Below, piece by piece: positions 51,944-61,895 of a DNA stretch of 64,000 bases. Each line of letters starts with the position of its first letter. Position 1 is the first letter of the stretch. The DNA is taken from contig NZ_JACHDP010000001.1 of NCBI RefSeq assembly GCF_014201145.1, positions 2,418,001-2,482,000 on the forward strand, given 5' to 3'. Both the position numbers and the translations under genes were made by a program. The stretch comes from Micromonospora parathelypteridis. GTDB lineage: Bacteria; Actinomycetota; Actinomycetes; Mycobacteriales; Micromonosporaceae. The notes under the pieces are model-generated. The model was not told where the DNA came from. It saw nothing but the letters and a program-made list of their open reading frames with translations, and made no database searches.

Positions 51944-54900
51944 TCAGACCTCTTCGACCGAGCTCGGCTCGCGCCGGGACAGGTCGATGCCCAGCTCCTC
52001 AGCGGCCCGGAACACCTCGTCGTCGGTCTCGCGCATTTCCAGGGCCACGCCGTCGCTGGAGAGCACCTCAACATTGAGGCACAGCGACTGCAGCTCCTTG
52101 AGCAGCACCTTGAACGACTCCGGGATGCCCGGCTCCGGGATGTTCTCGCCCTTGACGATGGCCTCGTAGACCTTCACCCGGCCGAGCACGTCGTCGGACT
52201 TGATCGTGAGCAGCTCCTGCAGGGCGTAAGCGGCGCCGTACGCCTGCATCGCCCAGCACTCCATCTCACCGAAACGCTGACCACCGAACTGCGCCTTACC
52301 ACCCAGCGGCTGCTGCGTGATCATCGAGTACGGGCCGGTCGACCGAGCGTGGATCTTGTCGTCGACCAGGTGGTTGAGCTTCAGGATGTAGATGTAGCCG
52401 ACCGCGATCGGGTCCGGCAGAGGCTCACCGGAGCGCCCGTCGAACAGCTGCGCCTTGCCGCTGGAACCGATCAGCTGGTTGCCGTCACGGTTGGGCAGCG
52501 TCGACGCCAGCAGGCCGGAGATCTCGGCCTCGCGGGCACCGTCGAAGACCGGGGTGGCCACGTTCGTGTCCCCCTCGGACTCGTGCGCGTCGATCGAGCG
52601 CAGCTGCCGCTTCCAGTCGGTGTCGTCGCCTTCGACCTTCCAACCGGTCTTGGCGACCCAACCGAGGTGGGTCTCCAGCACCTGGCCGATGTTCATCCGG
52701 CTCGGCACACCCAGCGGGTTCAGCACGATGTCGACCGGGGTGCCGTCCTCCAGGAACGGCATGTCCTCGATCGGCAGGATCTTCGAGATGACACCCTTGT
52801 TGCCGTGCCGGCCGGCGAGCTTGTCGCCGTCCTGGATCTTGCGCTTCTGGGCGACGTAGACCCGGACCAGCTCGTTGACACCCGGCGGCAACTCGTCGCC
52901 GTCCTCGCGGGAGAACGTCCGCACACCGATGACCGTGCCGGTCTCGCCGTGCGGCACCTTCAGCGAGGTGTCCCGAACCTCGCGCGCCTTCTCACCGAAG
53001 ATCGCGCGGAGCAGTCGCTCCTCCGGGGTCAGCTCGGTCTCACCCTTGGGCGTGACCTTGCCGACCAGGATGTCACCGGGGACGACCTCGGCACCGATCC
53101 GGATGATGCCGCGCTCGTCGAGGTCAGCGAGCATTTCCTCGCTGACGTTCGGGATGTCGCGGGTGATCTCCTCCGGGCCGAGCTTGGTGTCCCGAGCGTC
53201 GACCTCGTGCTCCTCGATGTGGATCGAGGTGAGCACGTCCTGCTGCACGAGGCGCTGCGACAGGATGATCGCGTCCTCGTAGTTGTGCCCCTCCCAGGTC
53301 ATGAACGCCACGAGCAGGTTGCGCCCGAGCGCCATCTCGCCCTCGTCGGTGCACGGCCCGTCGGCGATGACCTGACCGGCCTCGACGCGGTCGCCCTCGA
53401 AGACCACCGGCTTCTGGTTGACGCAGGAGCCGGCGTTGGAGCGGCGGAACTTGTGCAGCAGGTACGTCCGGCGGTGGCCGTCATCCTGGTGGATGGTGAC
53501 GTAGTCGGCGCAGAGATCCTCGATCACACCGCCGACCTCGGCGACAACCACGTCGCCAGCGTCGACCGCGGCCCGGTATTCCATGCCCGTGCCCACGAGC
53601 GGCGCCTCGGCCTTGACCAGCGGCACCGCCTGGCGCTGCATGTTCGCGCCCATCAGTGCCCGGTTGGCGTCGTCGTGCTCGAGGAACGGGATCATGGCGG
53701 TCGCGACCGAGGTCATCTGCCGGGGCGAGACGTCCATGTAGTCGACGGCGCTCGGGATGACGTCCTCGGTCTCGCCGCCCTTACGACGGCAGAGCACCCG
53801 GTCCTCGGCGAACGTGCCGTCAGCCTTCAGCGGCGCGTTGGCCTGGGCCTTGACGAACCGGTCCTCCTCGTCCGCGGTCAGGTAGTCGATCTGGTCGGTA
53901 ACCCGACCCTCGACGACCTTCCGGTACGGCGTCTCGATGAAGCCGAACGGGTTGACCCGGGCGAAGGTGGACAGCGCGCCGATCAGGCCGATGTTCGGGC
54001 CTTCCGGCGTCTCGATCGGGCACATCCGGCCGTAGTGGGACGGGTGCACGTCGCGGACCTCGAAGCCGGCCCGCTCCCGGGACAGACCACCCGGGCCGAG
54101 CGCGCTCAGCCGGCGCCGGTGGGTAAGACCCGCCAGCGGGTTGGTCTGGTCCATGAACTGGGACAGCTGCGACGTCCCGAAGAACTCCTTGATCGCCGCC
54201 ACCACCGGGCGGATGTTGATCAGGGTCTGCGGGGTGATCGCCTCGACGTCCTGCGTGGTCATCCGCTCGCGGACGACCCGCTCCATCCGGGACAGGCCGA
54301 CTCGGACCTGGTTCTGGATCAGCTCACCCACGGTACGCAGGCGCCGGTTGCCGAAGTGGTCGATGTCGTCGGCCTCGTAGCCGTCCTCGCCGGCGTGCAG
54401 CCGGCACAGGTACTCCACGGTGGCGACGATGTCGTCCTCGGTCAGCGTGCCGGTGGTGATCGGCACGTCGACTTCGAGCTTCTTGTTGAACTTGTAGCGC
54501 CCGACCTTGGCGACGTCGTACCTCTTCGGGTTGAAGAAGAGGTTGTCGAGCAGGGTCTGGGCGTTCTCACGCGTCGGCGGCTCGCCAGGGCGCAGCTTGC
54601 GGTAGATGTCTAGCAGGGCCTCGTCCTGGCCGGCGATGTGGTCCTTCTCGAGCGTGGTCATCAGCAGCTCGGACCAGCCGAACCGCTCACGGATCCGCTC
54701 GGCCGACCAGCCGATGGCCTTGAGCAGGACCGTGACGGCCTGCCGACGCTTGCGGTCGATGCGTACGCCGACCGTGTCGCGCTTGTCGATGTCAAACTCC
54801 AGCCAGGCACCCCGACTCGGGATGACCTTGACGCTGGAGAGGTCGCGGTCGGAGGTCTTGTCCGGCTGCTTGTCGAAGTACACGCCCGGAGACCGGACGA

Positions 54901-55375
54901 GCTGGCTGACCACGACGCGCTCGGTGCCGTTGATGACGAAGGTGCCCTTGGGCGTCATCATCGGGAAGTCACCCATGAACACCGTCTGGCTCTTGATCTC
55001 GCCAGTGGTGTTGTTGGTGAACTCCGCGGTCACGAAGAGCGGAGCGCAGTAGGTCAGGTCCTTCTCCTTGCACTCCTCGATCGAGGCCTTGACCTCGTCG
55101 AAGCGCGGCGCTGAGAAGGAGAGCGACATGGTGCCGGAGAAGTCCTCAATGGGACTGATCTCTTCAAGGATCTCCGCGAGACCCGAGCGTGCGTGCGGGT
55201 CGTCCGCCGACCGGCCCTGCCAAGCCTCGTTGCCGACGAGCCAGTCGAAGGACTCGTTCTGGATGGCAAGGAGGTTGGGGACCTCGAGGTGTTCGGTGAT
55301 CCTGCCGAATGAAACTCGGCGGGGAGCGAATGCGCTCGACGTACGACTGGTCTTCGCAGGGCGGGAAGCTGCCAA
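51944..55375 (-). CDS. rpoB: RNA polymerase beta subunit
   Basis: RpoB has 1143 residues from a TTG start at 55375, preceded by GAAGGA. The protein then begins with [20 protein letters not shown] and [20 protein letters not shown], as actinobacterial RpoB does. The rifampicin region (about 402-435) reads [29 protein letters not shown], with the wild-type Asp, His and Ser that are most often changed in resistant mutants. So the allele looks rifampicin-sensitive. The longer in-frame extension to 55537 would cover the promoter and is rejected. Confidence 0.98.
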   Translation of the reverse strand: MAASRPAKTSRTSSAFAPRRVSFGRITEHLEVPNLLAIQNESFDWLVGNEAWQGRSADDPHARSGLAEILEEISPIEDFSGTMSLSFSAPRFDEVKASIEECKEKDLTYCAPLFVTAEFTNNTTGEIKSQTVFMGDFPMMTPKGTFVINGTERVVVSQLVRSPGVYFDKQPDKTSDRDLSSVKVIPSRGAWLEFDIDKRDTVGVRIDRKRRQAVTVLLKAIGWSAERIRERFGWSELLMTTLEKDHIAGQDEALLDIYRKLRPGEPPTRENAQTLLDNLFFNPKRYDVAKVGRYKFNKKLEVDVPITTGTLTEDDIVATVEYLCRLHAGEDGYEADDIDHFGNRRLRTVGELIQNQVRVGLSRMERVVRERMTTQDVEAITPQTLINIRPVVAAIKEFFGTSQLSQFMDQTNPLAGLTHRRRLSALGPGGLSRERAGFEVRDVHPSHYGRMCPIETPEGPNIGLIGALSTFARVNPFGFIETPYRKVVEGRVTDQIDYLTADEEDRFVKAQANAPLKADGTFAEDRVLCRRKGGETEDVIPSAVDYMDVSPRQMTSVATAMIPFLEHDDANRALMGANMQRQAVPLVKAEAPLVGTGMEYRAAVDAGDVVVAEVGGVIEDLCADYVTIHQDDGHRRTYLLHKFRRSNAGSCVNQKPVVFEGDRVEAGQVIADGPCTDEGEMALGRNLLVAFMTWEGHNYEDAIILSQRLVQQDVLTSIHIEEHEVDARDTKLGPEEITRDIPNVSEEMLADLDERGIIRIGAEVVPGDILVGKVTPKGETELTPEERLLRAIFGEKAREVRDTSLKVPHGETGTVIGVRTFSREDGDELPPGVNELVRVYVAQKRKIQDGDKLAGRHGNKGVISKILPIEDMPFLEDGTPVDIVLNPLGVPSRMNIGQVLETHLGWVAKTGWKVEGDDTDWKRQLRSIDAHESEGDTNVATPVFDGAREAEISGLLASTLPNRDGNQLIGSSGKAQLFDGRSGEPLPDPIAVGYIYILKLNHLVDDKIHARSTGPYSMITQQPLGGKAQFGGQRFGEMECWAMQAYGAAYALQELLTIKSDDVLGRVKVYEAIVKGENIPEPGIPESFKVLLKELQSLCLNVEVLSSDGVALEMRETDDEVFRAAEELGIDLSRREPSSVEEV

Positions 55376-55502
55376 GATGCGTCCTTCCGAGGACCGGTGC
55401 TGCAGAACGGCTGGTACGCGTGCACTCCAATGACCCCACCAGAAATATCCGTAAACGGACATTTCCGAGCAGGGGTCAAGTCGGAAGGCAGCGCAAACTA
55501 GC
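55376..55502 (-). other. rpoB 5' leader
   Basis: About 120 nt between the predicted start site and the rpoB TTG. It contains the run TTTGCGCTGCCTTCCGACTT and an AT-rich part around 55440-55465, but no ORF or clear regulatory hairpin that I can name. Confidence 0.5.
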
Positions 55503-55531
55503 AGTGTAGCCGAGAGGCTAACCGCTGTCCA
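55503..55531 (-). promoter_or_regulatory. rpoB promoter
   Basis: TGGACA (55531-55526) and TACACT (55508-55503) on the minus strand are spaced by exactly 17 bp. The start site would be near 55496. rpoBC can thus be expressed apart from rplJL, which are also separated from it by a terminator. Confidence 0.8.
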
Positions 55532-55855
55532 GCCCACCCCGCAGGTCGTTTGCGGAACGCGCCTCGGCCCCCCGTAAACCGGGGTCTGCCGGGCCGCTCA
55601 GAACGCAACGTCCCCACTGGGCCGCTCGGGTTGACGCGGCGATGGTGCCGTCGCTGTCATACCCACGTCGTGGCCGTCGCAAGCGCGGTGTCTTGCTGGT
55701 GTCAGCGTGCCTGGCAGCCCGGGGCCGCGTCAAGGGCCGGTATCCGGGTTGCCCCTTCTTTCCCACCGGAGGGCGACCCGCCGCGCTCGATCGGGTCGCC
55801 GGTACCGGTGGTCGGAGCCCAGCTCAGGACCGTTCGGCGTCCGGCACATCAACAC
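55532..55855. other. Gene-free spacer between rplL terminator and rpoB promoter
   Basis: 324 bp of GC-rich DNA. Short ORFs on both strands lack family-like sequence, codon bias or ribosome binding sites. I see no tRNA, repeat or regulatory element here. Confidence 0.5.
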
Positions 55856-55890
55856 GGCGGGCGGTGATCCGTGTCGGATCACCGCCCGCC
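55856..55890 (-). terminator. Terminator of the rplJ-rplL operon
   Basis: GGCGGGCGGTGATCC (55856-55870) pairs perfectly with 55876-55890 around GTGTC. It lies 56 nt after the rplL stop on the minus strand. Confidence 0.75.
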
Positions 55891-55945
55891 GCTACGCGAT
55901 CGTGTCCCGGCTCACGAGCCAGGTACGCGCAGGTGGAACGTCAGG

Positions 55946-56335
55946 TCACTTGAGGGTGACCTTGGCGCCTTCACCCTCGAGCTTGGCCTTCGCCTTCTCG
56001 GCGGTCTCCTTGTTGACCTTCTCCAGGATGGCCTTCGGCGCGGACTCAACCGCGTCCTTGGCCTCCTTGAGGCCCAGGCCGGTCAGCTCACGCACGACCT
56101 TGATGACCTGGATCTTCTTGCCGCCGTCAGCCTCGAGGATGACGTCGAACTCGTCCTGCTCCTCCTCGGCCGGGGCAGCAGCGCCACCGGCGGCACCGCC
56201 GGCAGCGGCAACCGCGACCGGAGCAGCGGCGGTGACCTCGAAGGTCGTCTCGAACTGCTTCACGAACTCAGAGAGCTCGATCAGCGTCATCTCCTTGAAC
56301 GCGTCGAGCAGCTCGTCGGTGCTGAGCTTCGCCAT
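55946..56335 (-). CDS. rplL: 50S ribosomal protein L7/L12
   Basis: L7/L12 forms the flexible stalk that recruits translation GTPases. The 129 residues comprise an N-terminal dimerisation domain ([20 protein letters not shown]), an Ala/Gly/Pro hinge ([20 protein letters not shown]) and the C-terminal domain [20 protein letters not shown] and [20 protein letters not shown]. It follows rplJ by 54 nt. Confidence 0.98.
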   Translation of the reverse strand: MAKLSTDELLDAFKEMTLIELSEFVKQFETTFEVTAAAPVAVAAAGGAAGGAAAPAEEEQDEFDVILEADGGKKIQVIKVVRELTGLGLKEAKDAVESAPKAILEKVNKETAEKAKAKLEGEGAKVTLK

Positions 56336-56389
56336 ATCTGGCGTCCTTTCCTGATTCTGTTAAGTAAGAACTGGTGCGCCGTGGTGGCC

Positions 56390-56935
56390 TCAGGCCGCCT
56401 CGGCGCCCTCCTTCTCGCGCTTGTCCTGCAGTGCGGCCGCCAGACGGGCGGTCTTCGACAGCGGGGCCTGGAACAGGGCCGCGGCCTTGCTCAGGTTGCC
56501 CTTCATCGCGCCGGCCAGCTTGGCCAGCAGCACCTCGCGGGACTCAAGGTCGGCGAGCTTCGTGACCTCGGCCGCGGAAATGGCCTTGCCCTCGAAGACA
56601 CCGCCCTTGATGACGAGCTTCGGGTTGGCCTTCGCGAAGTCGCGAAGCCCCTTCGCCGCCTCGACGACGTCGCCCGAAACGAAAGTCAGCGCGGTAGGAC
56701 CGGTGAACAGCTCGTCGAGGCCGGTGATGCCCGCGTCCGTCGCAGCACGCTTCGCCAGCGTGTTCTTCGCGACCGTGTAGCTGGTGTCGGCGCCGAGCGT
56801 GCGCCGAAGCTGGGTGAGCTGGGAAACCGTCAGACCGCGGTACTCGGTCAGCACGGTGGCGCCCGAGCTACGGAAGTTCTCGGTCAGCTCAGCGACGGCC
56901 GTGGCCTTGTCGGCCCGGATCGGCTTGTCCGCCAT
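56390..56935 (-). CDS. rplJ: 50S ribosomal protein L10
   Basis: L10 anchors the L7/L12 stalk and, in bacteria studied, represses its own operon by binding the rplJ leader. The 181 residues start [20 protein letters not shown] and include [20 protein letters not shown] and [18 protein letters not shown]. The C-terminal helix that binds L7/L12 ([18 protein letters not shown]) is present. It lies behind a leader of about 265 nt with an attenuator-like hairpin. Confidence 0.98.
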   Translation of the reverse strand: MADKPIRADKATAVAELTENFRSSGATVLTEYRGLTVSQLTQLRRTLGADTSYTVAKNTLAKRAATDAGITGLDELFTGPTALTFVSGDVVEAAKGLRDFAKANPKLVIKGGVFEGKAISAAEVTKLADLESREVLLAKLAGAMKGNLSKAAALFQAPLSKTARLAAALQDKREKEGAEAA

Positions 56936-57206
56936 GTCCCTCCTCTCTCGTTACTCGAGGCTGGTCCCCGTCACAGCCGAAGCCGGAGCGGGGGCGGAGG
57001 CAGCACGACAACGAAAAGCCCCGGCGCAGGGCGCACGGGGCGAGGGCCGGAAGTTCGTCACAGTCGGCGGACCATGCTCACTGCCGAATTACGCTTGCCG
57101 CCCTACGCGGGTCGCCCGTTGTCGCGGGGCCTTCGACCGTGCCGAAGCACGGTGACCAGCGGTCTCTGGGTGGTTCCTCAACCGTGAGAACACGGATGAC
57201 GTTTGA
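56936..57206 (-). promoter_or_regulatory. rplJ leader (L10 leader) with an attenuator-like hairpin
   Basis: About 265 nt of untranslated RNA. On the minus strand GCCCCG (57041-57036) pairs with CGGGGC (57023-57018), and TTTT follows at once (57017-57014), which makes a compact intrinsic-terminator shape roughly 80 nt before rplJ. L10-binding leaders are known for this operon in many bacteria. The specific kink-turn cannot be shown by eye. Confidence 0.6.
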
Positions 57207-57235
57207 AGAGTACGCGACCCCGCGACCTGCACCAA
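57207..57235 (-). promoter_or_regulatory. rplJ promoter
   Basis: TTGGTG (57235-57230) and TACTCT (57212-57207) on the minus strand are separated by 17 bp. The -10 is identical to that of the str-operon promoter. The start site would be near 57200. Confidence 0.7.
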
Positions 57236-57284
57236 ATCGCCCCCTGTGAGCCGCGCCACCGCAGACCGTCACGCACGCCGCCGG

Positions 57285-57974
57285 TCAGCCCTGTGCCCGC
57301 CGCCGCCACAGGTAGCCGCCAACGACCACCGCGCTCCAGGCCAGCGCCCACACGGTCAGCCCCAGCAGGGTGAGCGCCGCGGCATCGCCACCAGTGGTGC
57401 GGGCGGTAGCCATGATCGGCGGCGCCAGCCAGGGGGCCACCGAGCCGCTCAGGCCGAGCACCACCGCGCCGACACCACCGAGGGCCAGCACCGCGACGCC
57501 GTACCCGGCACTGCCAACCGAGGCCCGGCTGGCCAACGCGCCGAGAGCGACCGCAGCGGGCAGGGCGAGCAGATGTGCCCACAAACCCAGGGCGAGCCCG
57601 ACCGGGATCGACCGGTCCCCCGGGTCGACCGGGCCGGAGATCCCGCCGACCAGCCACGGGAAGAGCAGCGCGACGGCCACCGTCACCAGCGCCGCCACAC
57701 CGGCGGCGAGGAGCCCGGCCAGCCGCTCCCGGGCCGCACCGACCGTCACCTGCGCCAGCCGGCGCTGCACGTCCGGCTCCACGTCCAGAAGGATCTTGGT
57801 TTGCCAGGCGAGCACCGGGAAGAGCACCACCGCCGAGACGCCGTACGCCTCCGCCGGCTGGGCCCGGCCGCCGCCGTAGAGCGTGCCGAGCGTGATCAGG
57901 CCGGCGAGCAACGGTGCCACCGCCCGGCCGGTCCGTAGGAAACCGGCCAGCCGCATCCGCACCAGCGCGCTCAT
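57285..57974 (-). CDS. ABC transporter permease, six TM helices
   Basis: This is a 229-residue protein with about six hydrophobic segments (AVAPLLAGLITLGTLYGG, VSAVVLFPVLAWQTKILL, LAAGVAALVTVAVALLFPWL, WAHLLALPAAVALGALA, YGVAVLALGGVGAVVLGL, ALTLLGLTVWALAWSAVVVG). It matches half-size ABC-2-like membrane components. Its ATG overlaps the stop of the ATPase gene (ATGA), so the pair forms an exporter. The substrate is unknown. The pair is inserted between rplA and rplJ, whose genes are usually adjacent. Confidence 0.85.
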   Translation of the reverse strand: MSALVRMRLAGFLRTGRAVAPLLAGLITLGTLYGGGRAQPAEAYGVSAVVLFPVLAWQTKILLDVEPDVQRRLAQVTVGAARERLAGLLAAGVAALVTVAVALLFPWLVGGISGPVDPGDRSIPVGLALGLWAHLLALPAAVALGALASRASVGSAGYGVAVLALGGVGAVVLGLSGSVAPWLAPPIMATARTTGGDAAALTLLGLTVWALAWSAVVVGGYLWRRRAQG

Positions 57975-58834
57975 CGGGCCTCCCCCGCTGCCGGCTCGAC
58001 CACCGCGTCGGCACCCTGGGCGCCCACGGCCTGCTCGGGCGTCGGCTCACCGGCCGACCGGACCGACGGGGTGGCGGGGCGAGCCGGTGGTGCGGCGATG
58101 GAGGCGTCGGCGCGTACTCGAAGGATCTGGTGGCCCTCGGCGCGCAACCGTGCGACGGTGCCGGCGACCCGCGCGGCCGGCACCGCGACCTCGACCACCG
58201 CGATCGTCTCGTCCGCCGACGGCGCCTCTTCGGTCAGTGACCCGTCGGCCACCGACCAGCGGCGCGCGGCCGGCAGCCGGACCGTCTCCCCCCGGTGGTC
58301 GCTGACGAGGACGGCACCGTCGGCGGCGAGCACCTCGGAGATCAGCTCGGGGACCAGCTCGCGGGTGGCGGCGTCCAGCCCTTCCCACGGCTCGTCGAGC
58401 ACCAGCAGGCCCGGCAGGCGCAGCATCGCCTGGGCGAGGCCCACCTTCTGGGCGGTGCCCTTGGACAGCTCCGGCAGCCGGACCGAGCGGAAGGCGGACA
58501 GCCCGAGCCGGTCGGTCCAGGAGGTCACCGCCTCGTCGACCGCTGCCCCCCGCAGCCCTGCCACCCGGGCCATCCCGGTCAGGTAGCGGGCCACGGTGAA
58601 CGGCTGGTCGGCCGGGAAACGCTCCGGCACCCAGCCCACCCGCGCCGGCCGGCCGGTGACCCGGCCCCGGCCTGGGCGGAGGACCCCCGCGGCCACCTGC
58701 AGCAGGGTCGACTTGCCCACCCCGTTGCGGCCCAGCACGACCGCCACCTCGCCCGGACCGAGCCGCACGTCCACGCCTCGCAGCACCCACGGCCCCGGCC
58801 GGTGGTACCGCACCCAGACGTTCTCCAGCCGCAT
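57971..58834 (-). CDS. ABC transporter ATP-binding protein
   Basis: This is a 287-residue ATPase. Walker A is VLGRNGVGKST, the Q-loop region is around VPERFPADQP, the signature is degenerate (ELSKGTAQKVGLAQAMLRLP) and Walker B is LLVLDEPWEGLD, with the switch His in VSDHRG. About 80 extra C-terminal residues hold a small alpha/beta unit (VEVAVPAARVAGTVARLRAE) and a Pro/Ala tail. The LSKGTAQK signature is typical of ABC-2 exporters of the CcmA/BcrA class. The start is the ATG at 58834. Confidence 0.88.
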   Translation of the reverse strand: MRLENVWVRYHRPGPWVLRGVDVRLGPGEVAVVLGRNGVGKSTLLQVAAGVLRPGRGRVTGRPARVGWVPERFPADQPFTVARYLTGMARVAGLRGAAVDEAVTSWTDRLGLSAFRSVRLPELSKGTAQKVGLAQAMLRLPGLLVLDEPWEGLDAATRELVPELISEVLAADGAVLVSDHRGETVRLPAARRWSVADGSLTEEAPSADETIAVVEVAVPAARVAGTVARLRAEGHQILRVRADASIAAPPARPATPSVRSAGEPTPEQAVGAQGADAVVEPAAGEAR

Positions 58835-58863
58835 GGCGTAGAGCCTGCCACACCTCAAACGCG

Positions 58864-58897
58864 CCGGGGCGCCGCCACGATCGTGGCGGCGCCCCGG
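58864..58897 (-). terminator. 34-bp perfect palindrome after rplA
   Basis: CCGGGGCGCCGCCACGA at 58864-58880 is directly followed by its exact complement (58881-58897). It starts 17 nt after the rplA stop on the minus strand and would fold into an uninterrupted stem. It is a probable terminator before the ABC transporter genes. Confidence 0.75.
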
Positions 58898-58914
58898 TGG
58901 AACCAACTGTCGAC

Positions 58915-59631
58915 TCAGGCCTCGGCGGGGTCTCCGGTGAGGTTCTTCACCAGGTTCGGGTCGACCGGAACACCCGGGCCCATCGTGCTGGTGAGGATGA
59001 CCTTGCGGAGGTACTTGCCCTTGGCCGCGGACGGCTTGGCACGCAGCACCTCGTCGAGCACCGCCGCGTAGTTGTCCACCAGCTGGCTCTCCGTGAAGGA
59101 CGCCTTGCCGATGATCAGGTGCAGGTTGGAGTGCTTGTCCACCCGGAAGGTGATCTTGCCGCCCTTGATGTCCTGCACCGCCTTGGTGACGTCCATGGTC
59201 ACCGTGCCGGTCTTCGGGTTCGGCATGAGACCGCGCGGGCCCAGGATCCGCGCGATCCGGCCGATCTTGGCCATCTGGTCCGGCGTGGCGATCGCCGCGT
59301 CGAAGTCGAGCCAACCACCCTGGATCCGGGCGACCAGCTCGTCGGTGCCCACCTCGTCCGCACCCGCGGCGGTGGCCTCCTCGGCCTTCGCACCACTGGC
59401 GAACACGATCACGCGGGCGGTCTTACCGGTGCCGTGCGGCAGGTTGACCGTGCCGCGGACCATCTGGTCCGCCTTGCGGGGGTCGACGCCGAGGCGCATG
59501 GCGACCTCGACCGTGGCGTCGAACTTGACGTTGGTGGTCTCCTTGGCCAGCTTCACGGCCTCGGCGGGGGTGTAGAGCTTGGACCGGTCGATGACGTCGG
59601 CGGCCTTGCGGTAGCTCTTGCTGCGCTGCAT
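58915..59631 (-). CDS. rplA: 50S ribosomal protein L1
   Basis: L1 forms the mobile stalk at the E site and in E. coli represses the L11 operon. The 238 residues include [20 protein letters not shown], the RNA-binding segment [20 protein letters not shown] and [20 protein letters not shown]. The C-terminal [13 protein letters not shown] is also present. It follows rplK by 75 nt. Confidence 0.98.
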   Translation of the reverse strand: MQRSKSYRKAADVIDRSKLYTPAEAVKLAKETTNVKFDATVEVAMRLGVDPRKADQMVRGTVNLPHGTGKTARVIVFASGAKAEEATAAGADEVGTDELVARIQGGWLDFDAAIATPDQMAKIGRIARILGPRGLMPNPKTGTVTMDVTKAVQDIKGGKITFRVDKHSNLHLIIGKASFTESQLVDNYAAVLDEVLRAKPSAAKGKYLRKVILTSTMGPGVPVDPNLVKNLTGDPAEA

Positions 59632-59706
59632 TGCTTATTACTCCTGTGGTCTCTGGCGGGCTCGGCGCGAGCCCTCCCACGGTCTGATCGAAGGCCTGGG
59701 CCGACG

Positions 59707-60138
59707 TCAGTCGTTGACGGTGATGCCCATCGACCGGGCGGTGCCGGCGATGATCTTCTCGGCCTGGGCCAGGTCGTTGGCGTTGAGGTCGGCCATCTTC
59801 TTCTCGGCGATCTCACGCAGCTGGGCGCGGCTGACCGAGCCAACCTTCTCGGCCTGCGGAACACCCGAACCCTTCTGCACACCGGCGGCCTTGATCAGCA
59901 GCCGGGCAGCGGGCGGGGTCTTCAGCACGAACGTGAAGGACCGGTCCTCGTACACGCTGATCTCGGCGGGGACGATGTCGCCCCGCTGGGACTCGGTCTG
60001 CGAGTTGTAGGACTTGCAGAACTCCATGATGTTCACGCCGTGCTGGCCGAGCGCGGGGCCGACCGGCGGCGCCGGCGTGGCCTGGCCCGCCGGCAACTGA
60101 AGCGTGAACGTCTTGACGAGCTTCTTCTTCGGAGGCAT
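59707..60138 (-). CDS. rplK: 50S ribosomal protein L11
   Basis: L11 is part of the GTPase-associated centre and is needed for the stringent response and thiopeptide binding. The 143 residues start [20 protein letters not shown] and contain [20 protein letters not shown] and the C-terminal [20 protein letters not shown] and ARSMGITV. The ATG at 60138 is preferred to an upstream in-frame extension of 20 residues. It lies 187 nt after nusG. Confidence 0.98.
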   Translation of the reverse strand: MPPKKKLVKTFTLQLPAGQATPAPPVGPALGQHGVNIMEFCKSYNSQTESQRGDIVPAEISVYEDRSFTFVLKTPPAARLLIKAAGVQKGSGVPQAEKVGSVSRAQLREIAEKKMADLNANDLAQAEKIIAGTARSMGITVND

Positions 60139-60290
60139 GTCACTTCCTGGGGCTTGGAGCTGGGAAAATGCGGCTGTCGCCGCTCTCGGAGCGCGCACGG
60201 TCAGCGCGATGCGACAGCGGCGACATTCAAGAGTAGCGCAGGCCGCAGCCCACTCGTCCGCCGAGGTCGAGCGGGACGGCGTACGCCGAC

Positions 60291-60319
60291 GTCGGCGGCG
60301 GGCCGGGCCCGCCGCCGAC
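60291..60319 (-). terminator. Hairpin after nusG
   Basis: GTCGGCGGCGGG (60291-60302) pairs with CCCGCCGCCGAC (60308-60319), with a short CCGGG loop, 6 nt after the nusG stop on the minus strand. It may separate secE-nusG from rplK-rplA transcription. No rplK promoter is evident in the remaining spacer. Confidence 0.65.
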
Positions 60320-60325
60320 GACCAA

Positions 60326-61048
60326 TCAGATCTTGGCGACCTGGTTGAAGTTGAGCTCCACCGGCGTCTCGCGACCGAAGATCGACACCAGCACCTTGAG
60401 CTTCTGCTGGTCGGCGTTGATCTCGCTGATCGTGGCCGGCAGCGACGCGAAGGCGCCGTCGGTGACGGTGACCGAGTCGCCCACCTCGAAGTCGAGGACC
60501 TTGATCTCCGGCTTCGACTTCTTCTGCTCGGTCTCGACGGCCGGCGCCAGCCACTTCAGCACCTCGTCGAGGGAGAGCGGGGCGGGCCGGTCGGCCCGGT
60601 CGGTCGCGCCGACGAAGCCGGTCACGCCCGGCGTGTTCCGAACACACGAGTAGGACTCGGCGGTCAGCTCCATCCGAACCAGGATGTAGCCCGGGAAGAC
60701 CTTGGCCTGGATCTGCGAACGCTTACCGTTCTTGACCTCGACCTCTTCCCGGGTCGGCACCTCGACCTGGTAGATGAAGTCCTCCATGTCGAGGCTCGTG
60801 ATCCGGGTCTCGAGGTTGGTCTTCACCTTGTTCTCGTAGCCGGCGTACGAATGCACCACATACCAGTCACCCGGCGCGTAGCGCAGCTTCTGCCTCAGCT
60901 CGGCGACCGGGTCGTACTCCTCGTCCGGCGCAGGCTCAGTCGTTGGGAACTCCGGCTCGCTGGCGGCCTCAACCGACTCGTCACCAGCCGCCGTCGCGAC
61001 CGTGGACTGCTCGTCCACCGGTCCGGCGGTCTCGTCGTACTCAGGCAC
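60326..61048 (-). CDS. nusG: Transcription termination/antitermination factor NusG
   Basis: NusG binds RNA polymerase and couples it to Rho and, through S10, to the ribosome. The 240-residue protein has an extra acidic N-terminal segment of about 60 residues (Glu/Ala-rich). The NGN domain ([20 protein letters not shown]) and a C-terminal KOW domain ([20 protein letters not shown]) follow. Such acidic extensions are usual in actinobacteria. It starts with GTG and lies 39 nt after secE. Confidence 0.97.
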   Translation of the reverse strand: MPEYDETAGPVDEQSTVATAAGDESVEAASEPEFPTTEPAPDEEYDPVAELRQKLRYAPGDWYVVHSYAGYENKVKTNLETRITSLDMEDFIYQVEVPTREEVEVKNGKRSQIQAKVFPGYILVRMELTAESYSCVRNTPGVTGFVGATDRADRPAPLSLDEVLKWLAPAVETEQKKSKPEIKVLDFEVGDSVTVTDGAFASLPATISEINADQQKLKVLVSIFGRETPVELNFNQVAKI

Positions 61049-61087
61049 GCTCGCTCACTTCCGTCACTATCGGCTGGAGGCAGCCGG

Positions 61088-61480
61088 TCAGTCCGAGTTG
61101 CCGAAGACAAACAGCACGACCTTGGCGAAGCCGAAGTCCAGCACGCCAACGATCGTCAGCATCACCGCGACGAACGCCACCACCACGGCGGTGTAGGTCA
61201 GCAACTCCTTGCGCGTCGGCCAGATGACCTTACGCAGTTCGGCTACGACCTCGCGGAAAAATCGGGCGATGCGGCCGAACACGCCCACCCGACCGGTCTC
61301 CGACCGGGTAGTGGGCCGGCTGTCCGCCGACTCCGCCCGGGCACGCGACCGCGTGGCGGTGCCGCCCCGGGAGACCGGCTCGTCCGCGCTGGTGGCGTCG
61401 TCGTCGGCTACCTCGTCGACGACCTCGTCGTCCAGACGATCGTCGCCGGCGTCCTCGCCGCGCCGCTTGTTGTCGGCCAC
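61088..61480 (-). CDS. secE: Preprotein translocase subunit SecE
   Basis: SecE clamps SecY in the translocon. The 130-residue protein from the GTG at 61480 (GGAGGG 6 nt upstream) has an acidic/basic disordered N-terminus. The amphipathic helix RIARFFREVVAELRKVIWPT and one TM helix, LTYTAVVVAFVAVMLTIVGV, are conserved. An in-frame ORF extends 50 residues further upstream toward tRNA-Trp but lacks a ribosome binding site and is rejected. Confidence 0.95.
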   Translation of the reverse strand: MADNKRRGEDAGDDRLDDEVVDEVADDDATSADEPVSRGGTATRSRARAESADSRPTTRSETGRVGVFGRIARFFREVVAELRKVIWPTRKELLTYTAVVVAFVAVMLTIVGVLDFGFAKVVLFVFGNSD

Positions 61481-61693
61481 TTCGCCCTCCGTCGCGGAAT
61501 CTCGGGTCGCACGCCGAGTGGCGTACGCGGCGCTGGTCACGCCGGCCGGACCCAACCGTCCCGCGACGGGCCGCGGCCGGTGGATCATCCGGAGGGCCCG
61601 ATTGCCTCGGAACCACCCCGCTGATGCCACCACCACGGGCCGGACGCCGCCATGCTGGCGGCGCGACCCACGGGAACGGTCAGGCCTGAGGCG

Positions 61694-61766
<73 letters not shown>

Positions 61767-61833
61767 GTGCGGCAACACTCGCCCCACGCGGTCACAGACG
61801 ACCGAGCAGGGGTCACTTGCCCCACGGCGGACC

Positions 61834-61863
61834 AGTGTACGGGTAGCCGCCCGACTTTCCCAA
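61834..61863 (-). promoter_or_regulatory. Promoter of trnW (and probably secE-nusG)
   Basis: On the minus strand TTGGGA (61863-61858) and TACACT (61839-61834) are spaced by 18 bp, with a start site near 61827, about 60 nt before the tRNA. No terminator is seen between trnW and secE, so the transcript may continue into secE-nusG. Confidence 0.65.
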
Positions 61864-61873
61864 CCGGTCTCCT

Positions 61874-61887
61874 CGCCACGCGTGGCG
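61874..61887 (-). terminator. Short palindrome after hadB
   Basis: CGCCACGCGTGGCG is a perfect 14-bp palindrome 9 nt after the hadB stop on the minus strand. It is a possible weak terminator. Confidence 0.4.
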
Positions 61888-61895
61888 GGCCTGCT

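Noticed and set aside
47235..52169. 1644-codon open frame on the plus strand opposite rpoC
   Set aside because: It is the antisense shadow of rpoC in very GC-rich DNA: the translation is low-complexity and rich in Arg, Val, Asp, Leu and His, without family sequence, while rpoC fills the other strand with complete motifs.
52349..54613. 754-codon plus-strand frame opposite rpoB
   Set aside because: Antisense shadow of rpoB with Arg/Val/Asp/Leu-rich translation and no recognisable domain.
55642..55953. Short ORFs in the rpoB-rplL spacer
   Set aside because: They overlap the rplL terminator, lack ribosome binding sites and have arginine/proline/glycine-rich frame-shadow composition.
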